A stretch of DNA of 16,129 bases from positions 1 to 16,129 of the forward strand of contig JAEYPH010000047.1 in the NCBI GenBank assembly GCA_023410875.1, written 5' to 3'. Shown piece by piece: positions 1 through 6,343 of this stretch. A program made the translations under genes and the position numbers. The notes under the pieces were generated by a model. That model ran no database searches and was not told the DNA's origin. It was given only the letters and a program-made list of their open reading frames with translations. The DNA is from Bacillota bacterium (GTDB taxonomy: Bacteria; Bacillota; Clostridia; Christensenellales; UMGS416). The first letter of the stretch is position 1. Every line of letters starts with the position of its first letter.

Positions 1-2
1 TT

Positions 3-152
3 GCCATCTACCACATTCTCAAAGACGGAGTACCCTACAAAGACCTGGGAGCGGACTACTATCATCAATTCAATAAAGATCAAAAGATACAAGCCTGTCT
101 CAACAAACTCAATGCTCTTGGCTGGCAGCCAACCGTCACGGCTGTAGGCTAA
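3..152 (+). CDS. IS110-family transposase, C-terminal end (partial, cut by window start)
   Basis: An open frame enters from the left edge and stops at TAA 150-152, giving 49 residues that contain ILKDGVPYKDLGADYY followed by a helical LNKLNALGW segment. This closely resembles the C-terminal end of IS110/IS1111-type transposases, where a transposase_20 domain is followed by a conserved 'ilkdg.pY.dlG.dyf' tail. In this family the enzyme is a DEDD/serine recombinase that moves the element, guided by a bridge RNA. The catalytic parts lie outside the window, so integrity cannot be judged. The nearest gene downstream, on the opposite strand, ends at 305, so the right end of the element should lie between 153 and about 304. 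The family call is fairly sure; the IS110 versus IS1111 subgroup is not. Confidence 0.8.
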   Translation, partial: AIYHILKDGVPYKDLGADYYHQFNKDQKIQACLNKLNALGWQPTVTAVG

Positions 153-173
153 GACCTGAATAGACCTTAAGCT

Positions 174-200
174 AGCCGCAAAGAAAAAGCGGCTTTCTTT
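174..200 (+). terminator. Stem-loop after IS110 transposase, terminator-like
   Basis: AGCCGC (174-179) pairs with GCGGCT (189-194) around an A-rich 9-base loop, and TTCTTT follows. It lies 22 bases after the transposase stop. It could be a weak rho-independent terminator or part of a structured RNA at the element's right end. Confidence 0.45.
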
Positions 201-244
201 GCTGTACCTGTAAATCAAGCACAGCTACGGGTTTTCACAGCAAA
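198..244 (+). other. Structured non-coding tail of the IS110 element
   Basis: Two stem possibilities overlap here. TTTGCTGT (198-205) is the exact inverse of ACAGCAAA (237-244). Inside it, GTACCTGT (204-211) pairs with ACAGCTAC (221-228) with one mismatch across a 9-base loop. No coding potential is visible from 153 to 304. In IS1111-group elements the guide (bridge/seek) RNA is known to lie downstream of the transposase, so this is a candidate site for such an RNA. That assignment is inference from position and pairing only. Confidence 0.3.
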
Positions 245-304
245 CCTTCGGTACCCATCTATTGAATGATTACGCCGCTAAGCAACTAGGCCATAGCCCT
301 TTCA

Positions 305-778
305 TCATTTTTGCTGGGCTAACTGTTCCGCTCGTTGCCAAACCTTATCCGCCCAGCCCGCGTCGCGGGGATCCAGCAGCACCACGGGGAAGCCGTACCG
401 TTCGCCATAACCGCTTACTCTTTCGTCATCATCCACATGCAGGTCAATGCCGAACTTGATGGGCAGCTTCTTGGGTTTTTCCTTGTGTTTGTCCCACTGC
501 ACGGACTTCTCATGCTCGCAGCGGTTGACGATCAGCACGAGCGGAATGCCATAGCGGGCAAAGAGCCCACGGATGTACCATTTGGGCCGTACCGATTGCG
601 TATAGACGCACACCTGCCACCCGGCATCCTGCAGGCGAGCGCACAGCGCCACGACGCCCAGCCGCAGCCGCTCGTGGTAGAGCAGGCCGGCGGGCTTGGG
701 CAGCGGGGGCTCGATCAGCGGGCTGGTCTCCCGCAAGATAATCGTATCGTCCAGGTCAAAGGAGATTTTCACAGGCAT
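305..778 (-). CDS. HAD-superfamily hydrolase-like protein
   Basis: A 157-residue protein of the haloacid dehalogenase (HAD) phosphatase fold. Motif I is FDLDDT (residues 7-12, nucleophile D8 and acid/base D10), motif II is the Thr in VCVYTQS (T60), Lys 101-104 could supply motif III, and motif IV is HVDDDE (115-119). It is small, with little room for a cap domain, so it may act on a phosphorylated macromolecule or small ligand; the substrate is unknown. It is the last gene of the exporter operon, just after the second ABC gene. The start was chosen because motif I then sits near the N-terminus as in relatives. An in-frame ATG at 817, 12 bases after the ABC stop, would add 13 residues. Neither start has a good Shine-Dalgarno, so translation may depend on reinitiation. 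Confidence 0.75.
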   Translation of the reverse strand: MPVKISFDLDDTIILRETSPLIEPPLPKPAGLLYHERLRLGVVALCARLQDAGWQVCVYTQSVRPKWYIRGLFARYGIPLVLIVNRCEHEKSVQWDKHKEKPKKLPIKFGIDLHVDDDERVSGYGERYGFPVVLLDPRDAGWADKVWQRAEQLAQQK

Positions 779-829
779 CACCTGTTCTAAAGCGTGCCCG
801 TTCGCTCGAGCCGCCATTCATGGCGAGGC

Positions 830-2665
830 TCAGCCTTCCCCCTCGATCATCTGGAACTGGCCGCTGTACAGCCGGTGGTAGAACCCGCCCTGGGCCATGA
901 GCTGGCTGTGGCTGCCGCGCTCGATGATCTGCCCGCGGTCGATGACCAGAATCTCGTCGGCATCGCGGATCGTGGACAGGCGGTGGGCGATGATAAAGCT
1001 CGTGCGCCCCTGGCGCAGGCGGATCATCGCTTGCTGCAGCGTCATCTCGGTGCGGGTGTCCACGGAGCTGGTGGCCTCGTCCAGTATCAGCACCGCCGGC
1101 TGGGCCAGCACCGCCCGGGCGATGGACAGCAGCTGGCGCTGCCCCTGGGAGAAGCCGCCGCCGCTCTCGCCTAGCTCAGTATCGTACCCCTTGGGCAGGC
1201 GACGGATGAAGCCGTGGGCGCCTACCACGCGGGCGGCCTGCTCCACCTCCTCGTCGGTGGCGTCCAGGCGGCCGTAGCGGATGTTCTCGCGCACGGTGCC
1301 GCTGAACAGGTGCGTGTCCTGCAGCACGATGCCGAAGCTGGGCCGCAGCGTGTCGCGGGTCCAATCCCGCAGATCCCTCCCATCCAGCGAGATGCCGCCG
1401 CTCTGGGGGTCGTAGAAGCGCACCAACAGGTTCACGATGGTCGTCTTGCCGCTGCCGGTGGGCCCCACCAGCGCCACGGTGCGCCCCGGCGGCGCGTTCA
1501 GCGTGATGTCGCGCAGCACCGGCGCTTCGGGGTCATAACCAAAAGTGACGCCCTCGAAGGACACATGGCCGCTGGGGCTGTGCAGTTGCTGCGCGTCGGA
1601 GCGGTCGGGTTCCTCAGGCTGCTCGTCCATGAGCTCGAAGAGCCGCTCGGCGCTGGCCTGGGCGCTCTGTATCGTGCTGTAGAGGTTTGCGATTTCGTTC
1701 AGGGGCCGGGTGAATTGACGGGAATAGTTGATGAAGCTGGCGATGACGCCCACGGTGATGATGTGGTTGACGGCAAAGGCACCGCCGGCGGTAGCGATGA
1801 TGACAAAGCCGATGTTTGTGACGACGTTGAGCATGGGCATCACGAGTCCGCTCAAGAGTTGCGCCTTGTAGCCGCTGTCCCGCAGGCGGGCGTTGATCTC
1901 GTCGAACTGCTCGATGACGTGTTCCTCCTGCCCAAAAGCCTTAACCACGTTCTGCCCGGACAGTATTTCTTCGATGTGGCCGTTGAGGCTGGCCAGGTTG
2001 GCCTGCTGCTGCTTGAACATGGGCCGGGCGCGCTTGGCCACGATGCCGGAGATCGTCAGCGTCAGCGGTACCGTCAGCAGGCTTAAGGCCGTCAACGCCG
2101 GTGAGAGCACCAGCATCATGACCAAAGAGCCGATGACCATGAGCACGCTGGCGAACAGCTGCGTCGTGGAGCTGGACAGCATTTGGCTCACGTTGTCGAT
2201 ATCGTTGGTCAGGCGGCTCATGAGCTCGCCGTGGGTGTGGGTGTCGAAGAAACGCAGCGGCAGGCTCTGTATGCGCTGGAACAGGCTGCGCCGCAGCAGC
2301 ATCACGATGCGCTGGGCCACGCCGGCGATCCACCACTCCTGCAGCCACGACAGCGCGCCGCCGGCGGCATAGGCCGCACCCAGCAGCGCGATGACGCCGT
2401 ACAGCCGTCCAAAATCCACACCGCCGGCGGCGGCCATGGCGTCCACACCGCGGCCAATGAGCCATGGCCCCAACAGGCCCACGCCGCTGCCCACCGTGGC
2501 GATCGCGAACACCGAAATCAGCTTCCACTGCTCCCGGCCGAAGAGGCGCCACAGCCGCGCCACGGTGGCGGCCATGTTCTTGGGCTTCTGCACTTCGCCG
2601 AAGCGCCCGCCGGGCATGAAGATGCCCTGGGCCGGGCCGCGGCGGCCTTCGCGGTTCTGCGCCAT
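830..2665 (-). CDS. ABC exporter half-transporter with canonical catalytic site (TM288/BmrD-like)
   Basis: A 611-residue fused exporter: about 45 N-terminal cytoplasmic residues, a six-helix type I transmembrane domain (about 45-340), then an ATPase domain. Visible motifs are Walker A GPTGSGKTT (about 400), Q-loop VLQDTHLFSG, signature FSQGQ (about 502), Walker B VLILDEATS with catalytic Glu (about 521-530) and the H-loop His in IIAHRLST. The SQGQ signature with intact Glu and His is typical of the active-site partner in heterodimeric exporters such as TM287/288, BmrCD and LmrCD. The start is set by AAGGAGGTGG just before ATG 2665; it follows the stop of its partner gene by a single base, so the two are translationally coupled. 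Likely substrates are drugs, lipids or peptides, but none can be named. Confidence 0.93.
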   Translation of the reverse strand: MAQNREGRRGPAQGIFMPGGRFGEVQKPKNMAATVARLWRLFGREQWKLISVFAIATVGSGVGLLGPWLIGRGVDAMAAAGGVDFGRLYGVIALLGAAYAAGGALSWLQEWWIAGVAQRIVMLLRRSLFQRIQSLPLRFFDTHTHGELMSRLTNDIDNVSQMLSSSTTQLFASVLMVIGSLVMMLVLSPALTALSLLTVPLTLTISGIVAKRARPMFKQQQANLASLNGHIEEILSGQNVVKAFGQEEHVIEQFDEINARLRDSGYKAQLLSGLVMPMLNVVTNIGFVIIATAGGAFAVNHIITVGVIASFINYSRQFTRPLNEIANLYSTIQSAQASAERLFELMDEQPEEPDRSDAQQLHSPSGHVSFEGVTFGYDPEAPVLRDITLNAPPGRTVALVGPTGSGKTTIVNLLVRFYDPQSGGISLDGRDLRDWTRDTLRPSFGIVLQDTHLFSGTVRENIRYGRLDATDEEVEQAARVVGAHGFIRRLPKGYDTELGESGGGFSQGQRQLLSIARAVLAQPAVLILDEATSSVDTRTEMTLQQAMIRLRQGRTSFIIAHRLSTIRDADEILVIDRGQIIERGSHSQLMAQGGFYHRLYSGQFQMIEGEG

Positions 2666-2666
2666 G

Positions 2667-4403
2667 TCAGACCACCTCCTTGCCGGATGTGTCCATGCCC
2701 ATCTGCGAGCGGTAGATGTCGCGATAAATGGGGCTTGTATGCAGCAACTCGCCGTGGATGCCCTGGGCCGCGATGCGCCCACCGTCCATCACGAGGATCG
2801 TGTCGGCATCCATGACCGAATGGATGCGTTGGGCGATGAGCACCACCGTCATGTCCCGGCAGGCTTCCCGCAAACCCTGCCGGATGCGCCGCTCGGTCTC
2901 CATGTCCACGGCGGACGTGCTGTCGTCCAGGATCAGCACCGAGGGCTGGCGCACCAGCGCCCGGGCGATGGCCATGCGCTGCTTTTGCCCGCCGGACAGG
3001 TTCACGCCGCCCTGGCCGATCCATGTGTCCAGCCCCTGGGGCATGCGGGCGATGAACTCCGCCGCCTGGGCGATGCCCGCGGCCCACAGCAGCTCCTCGT
3101 CGCCGGCGTCGGGCTTGCCCCAACGCAGGTTGTCTCGCACGGTGCCGGAGAACAGCACCGCCTGCTGGGGCACCACGGCGATGCGGGCTCGCAGCTCGTT
3201 CTGGGAGAACTCGCGTACATCCGCGCCGTCCACGAGCACTTGCCCGGCGGAAACGTCATAGAACCGGGGAATCAGGTTCACAAGCGACGTCTTGCCCGAG
3301 CCGGTGGAGCCAATGATGGCCGCCGTCTGCCCAGGGGCCACGGCAAAGCTGATGTCCTCCAGCACCGGCGCCGCCTGGCCGGGGTACGTGAACGCCACGT
3401 CCCGCATGCGAATCTCGCCTCTGGACTTCGGTCTAGACGGTGCCTCCGGGTCGGGCATGTCCTGAGGCGCGGCAAACACCTCGCCGATGCGGTCCACCGA
3501 CGTTTTGGCCCGCACACCGGCGGTGAAGAGCCACGAAACCATCGTCATGGACTGCAGGATCTGCAAAAAGTAGTTGACGAAGGCCACGATATCGCCGACC
3601 TTCATGGAACCGGCGTTGACCTGGAAGCCGCCCAGCCACAGCACCAGCACCACGCTGCCGTTCATTAGGATGAACATCAGCGGCAGTATGCTTGCCATGG
3701 AGCGCGCCGCGGTGACACCCAGGCCGGTCAGGTTGGCGTTGGCGTCATCAAAGCGCTGGGCCTCATAGTCGAAGCGGTTGAACACTTTTACAACGCGCAC
3801 GCCGGCCAGATACTCCCGCAGCACGCCGTTGACGCGGTCGATGGCAGCCTGCACGCGCCGGAACAGCGGGAAGCCCCGCTTGATGCGCAGATAGATGAGC
3901 CCGGCCATCAGCGGCAGCACGGCCACCAGGATCAGTGCCATGCGGGCGTTCAGCACAAAGGCCATCAGCATGCCGCCGATCAGCAGCAGCGGCGCGCGGA
4001 TGAAGATGCGGGTTAGCATGAAGCTTAAGTTCTGTATCTGCATGACGTCGTTGGTCAGCCGCGTGATCAGCGATGCCGAGCCGAAGCGCTGTGCCGCCGC
4101 CAGCGACATCGCCTGCGTCTTGCGGAAGAGGTCCGCCCGCAGGTTGGTGCCCAGGTCCTGGCTGGCGCGGGCGCTGAGCCAGTTGCGGGACATACCCATC
4201 AGCGACCCGCCCAGCGCCATGGCCAGCATCAAGCCGCCCATGCGCAGGATGTAGCCCACGTCTCCCCTGGGCAGGCCCTGGTTGATGATCACAGCCGTTA
4301 GGGTGGGCATGCTCAGGTCCACGAGCACCTCTACCAGCAGGCACAGCCACGCAGGCAATGCCAGCCGCAAGTAACGGGGCATGTACTTTTTCAGATACTT
4401 CAT
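2667..4403 (-). CDS. ABC exporter half-transporter with degenerate catalytic site (TM287/BmrC-like)
   Basis: A 578-residue protein with six predicted membrane helices (about 15-310) and a C-terminal ATPase domain. It has Walker A GSTGSGKTS (about 363), Q-loop VVPQQAVLFSG and a canonical LSGGQ signature (about 465). Walker B reads LILDDSTSAVD, with Asp replacing the catalytic Glu, and the H-loop reads LIAQRIHS, with Gln replacing His. The same two replacements occur in TM287-type subunits, where one ATP site binds nucleotide but hydrolyses it poorly. It should pair with the product of the next gene, whose ATG lies one base beyond this stop. ATG 4403 was chosen because GGGGAG lies 6 bases upstream; ATGs further upstream (4439, 4481) lack such a site. 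It is the first gene of the operon. Confidence 0.93.
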   Translation of the reverse strand: MKYLKKYMPRYLRLALPAWLCLLVEVLVDLSMPTLTAVIINQGLPRGDVGYILRMGGLMLAMALGGSLMGMSRNWLSARASQDLGTNLRADLFRKTQAMSLAAAQRFGSASLITRLTNDVMQIQNLSFMLTRIFIRAPLLLIGGMLMAFVLNARMALILVAVLPLMAGLIYLRIKRGFPLFRRVQAAIDRVNGVLREYLAGVRVVKVFNRFDYEAQRFDDANANLTGLGVTAARSMASILPLMFILMNGSVVLVLWLGGFQVNAGSMKVGDIVAFVNYFLQILQSMTMVSWLFTAGVRAKTSVDRIGEVFAAPQDMPDPEAPSRPKSRGEIRMRDVAFTYPGQAAPVLEDISFAVAPGQTAAIIGSTGSGKTSLVNLIPRFYDVSAGQVLVDGADVREFSQNELRARIAVVPQQAVLFSGTVRDNLRWGKPDAGDEELLWAAGIAQAAEFIARMPQGLDTWIGQGGVNLSGGQKQRMAIARALVRQPSVLILDDSTSAVDMETERRIRQGLREACRDMTVVLIAQRIHSVMDADTILVMDGGRIAAQGIHGELLHTSPIYRDIYRSQMGMDTSGKEVV

Positions 4404-4452
4404 CCAACGCTCCCCGAAAATATATGTATACGTTTTCATTCGAACGCAAACC

Positions 4453-4481
4453 ATTATAGTCTTCGAGACACGGGGAGACAA
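4453..4481 (-). promoter_or_regulatory. Sigma-A-type promoter of the ABC exporter operon
   Basis: On the minus strand a perfect TATAAT (4453-4458) lies 17 bases after TTGTCT (4476-4481). The start point should be near 4446, giving a leader of about 43 bases before ATG 4403. No clear operator is seen around it. Confidence 0.65.
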
Positions 4482-4580
4482 TGGCGGTGGGCTTATATGA
4501 AAACATTTTTTTGGTGTTTAAAGCTCAGTTCAACAGGCATGAATGGTTACGGAGGTTTCGTATCATTTCAAAGCCAACAC

Positions 4581-4610
4581 TTGACAGTTTAACGGAGAAA
4601 AACATAACAT
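4581..4610 (+). promoter_or_regulatory. Promoter of the glycosyltransferase/GTPase gene pair
   Basis: A perfect TTGACA (4581-4586) is followed after 18 bases by TAACAT (4605-4610). It lies about 90 bases before the chosen start at 4697 and is the best promoter in the 293-base divergent gap. The leader also holds a small hairpin (ACACAT 4642-4647 with ATGTGT 4652-4657). Confidence 0.5.
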
Positions 4611-4639
4611 TATCGTATTTACTGAACCATTTTTCTCCG
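4593..4639. repeat. 10-bp perfect inverted repeat bracketing the -10 region
   Basis: CGGAGAAAAA (4593-4602) is the exact reverse complement of TTTTTCTCCG (4630-4639), with 27 bases between the arms. The arms flank the -10 box and the predicted start point of the promoter at 4581-4610. It could be a split operator or a leader RNA stem; no binding protein can be named. Confidence 0.45.
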
Positions 4640-4696
4640 GAACACATTCTAATGTGTACGGCTAATGTCCCTTTCTTTGGAATACGGAGGACAAGA

Positions 4697-6343
4697 ATGA
4701 GCGTTATCTTCAACATATTTCGTATGACAAGAGGCAAAAGGAGGCCACCTGCTCCCGGTATTTCTACAACTGTCAAGGCTGTTTTGGTGATGGCTTTTTA
4801 TCTTCTGTTTTCCTACGCTTTCACGATTGTTGTGGGCGGCGTTATCTTTGCGAACAACATGGATGATTATTCTCCGGCAATTCCACTGCTGTTCATGTCC
4901 GCAGAGATCGCGATATTTGTTTTTGCATTTCATATGTTCAGAAAGCATACCGCAAGGATTGAGAAGATCTATCCTTTCATGATAGCCGCGGGATTGCTTC
5001 TCCTATTTGTCGTGAACGTGAGATTGGGCTATATGCTGCGCTTTGATCCGGCCTTTGACTTGGGCGCTATTTTCACAGGGGCCAAGGAATGGGCAACGAC
5101 CGGTAACTTTATGGACAATATGCATCCGTCTGTCGATGTGAATTATTTCTATTACTTTCCAAATAATCTAGGCGGTATGTCCTTGTTGTTCCTGGCTTTC
5201 AAAGCGGCCTCTTTGTTCGGGGCAACCGATTATTTTGCCATTGCCATGATCGCGAATGCGTTGCTGGCAACGGCAACGGTCCTGGTCACTGTGCTGATTT
5301 GCAAAAGGCTGTTCGGCGTCATCCAGAGCGCTATGGCTTTGATGTTCATACTGCTAAGTCCGCCGTTCTATCTGATTGCTCCGGTGTTTTATACGGACTC
5401 GCTCTCAATGGTTTTTCCTGTGTTGATTGTATACCTGTATCTGAACCTGATCGACAGCGAGACAAATAAACGCAAACTGTTCTTTGCGGCTTTGATCGGC
5501 GCAAGCTGTGCCATCGGTATGCTGATCAAATTCACGGTTATCATCGCGCTGATCGCCATACTGATCCACGCGATACTGTTCAAAGGGCTTGTTCCCTTCC
5601 TGCGAATGACTGCGATAGCGGGGGCTGTCATAACGTCGGTTTTGCTCGCATTCAACCTGTATTTTTACTCTGTCCATCTTGACGCCAACAAGGCGGACGA
5701 GCTGAACATACCGTTCACCCACTGGATAATGATGTCATTGCACGATGGTTCTTACGATCCAAGTGATTATGACTTTACTCTCGGGTTTTCTGATAAAGAC
5801 GAGCAAAGAACAGCCATAGATGCGCATATCAAAGAACGGATAGAAGAGAAAGGATTGTTCGGTATGCTCTGGCTGTTCTTTTGGAAGGACATCGTTTCTT
5901 TTGGTGACAGCACCTATGGCCAGTCGGATTTTCTGGATGACGATCCTATGAATGATACCAAATTGCATTCTGTGGTCTTATACGACGGCAGGTACTATAG
6001 AAGGTACAAATATGTTTGTTCCGGCACTTACGATACGATGCTGTTGCTTATGCTTCTATCCGCGTACAGCGTTTTGTGGCGGAAGAACAAAACATATGAC
6101 AATATGATTCCACTGCTGTGCATCTTTGGCGTTATGCTGTTTTTTATGTTTTGGGAAGTCGATGGCAGGTATGTTGCAAACTATATTCCTATAATCATTG
6201 TTGCGGCTGTATCGGGTTTGGATGTACTTATGGAGACCGCGCGTGGGAAGGGCACACGAACGAATCTTCTTGCACAATGGAGAGCAAGTGTCGATAATGT
6301 TTCTCAAGATATGCTAAACAGCACCCCAAAGGAGCGCCCATGA
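4697..6343 (+). CDS. Polytopic GT-C-type membrane glycosyltransferase (GT39/PMT-like)
   Basis: A 548-residue, very hydrophobic protein with roughly 10-12 membrane helices; the first three lie at about 27-52, 60-80 and 92-112. After helix 3 comes an outside loop with FDPAFD (116-121), suited to hold the catalytic Asp of GT-C enzymes, and then YFYYFPNN (150-157), a motif seen in dolichyl/undecaprenyl-phosphate-sugar transferases. A soluble segment (about 315-430) sits between later helices. It probably moves a sugar from a lipid carrier to an outside acceptor (wall polymer, lipid or protein); donor and acceptor are unknown. ATG 4697 was chosen over ATG 4481 because GGAGG lies 6 bases upstream, while 4481 falls inside the divergent promoter. 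Its stop overlaps the next gene by ATGA. One sampled line is about 43% GC, far below its neighbours, suggesting transfer. Confidence 0.75.
   Translation: MSVIFNIFRMTRGKRRPPAPGISTTVKAVLVMAFYLLFSYAFTIVVGGVIFANNMDDYSPAIPLLFMSAEIAIFVFAFHMFRKHTARIEKIYPFMIAAGLLLLFVVNVRLGYMLRFDPAFDLGAIFTGAKEWATTGNFMDNMHPSVDVNYFYYFPNNLGGMSLLFLAFKAASLFGATDYFAIAMIANALLATATVLVTVLICKRLFGVIQSAMALMFILLSPPFYLIAPVFYTDSLSMVFPVLIVYLYLNLIDSETNKRKLFFAALIGASCAIGMLIKFTVIIALIAILIHAILFKGLVPFLRMTAIAGAVITSVLLAFNLYFYSVHLDANKADELNIPFTHWIMMSLHDGSYDPSDYDFTLGFSDKDEQRTAIDAHIKERIEEKGLFGMLWLFFWKDIVSFGDSTYGQSDFLDDDPMNDTKLHSVVLYDGRYYRRYKYVCSGTYDTMLLLMLLSAYSVLWRKNKTYDNMIPLLCIFGVMLFFMFWEVDGRYVANYIPIIIVAAVSGLDVLMETARGKGTRTNLLAQWRASVDNVSQDMLNSTPKERP

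Noticed and set aside
262..459. 65-codon plus-strand open frame near the IS110 end
   Set aside because: It overlaps the HAD gene in antisense and has a proline/arginine-rich shadow composition.
1214..2086. 290-codon plus-strand open frame
   Set aside because: It is the antisense shadow of the GC-rich ABC exporter gene; composition is Gly/Ala/Val/His-biased and there is no ribosome site or domain.
2391..3668. 425-codon plus-strand open frame
   Set aside because: It crosses the junction of both ABC genes on the opposite strand, with His/Arg/Gly-rich nonsense text typical of GC-rich shadows.
4481..4696. 72-codon N-terminal extension of the glycosyltransferase
   Set aside because: It lacks a ribosome site and starts inside the divergent ABC promoter, and a strong GGAGG precedes ATG 4697.
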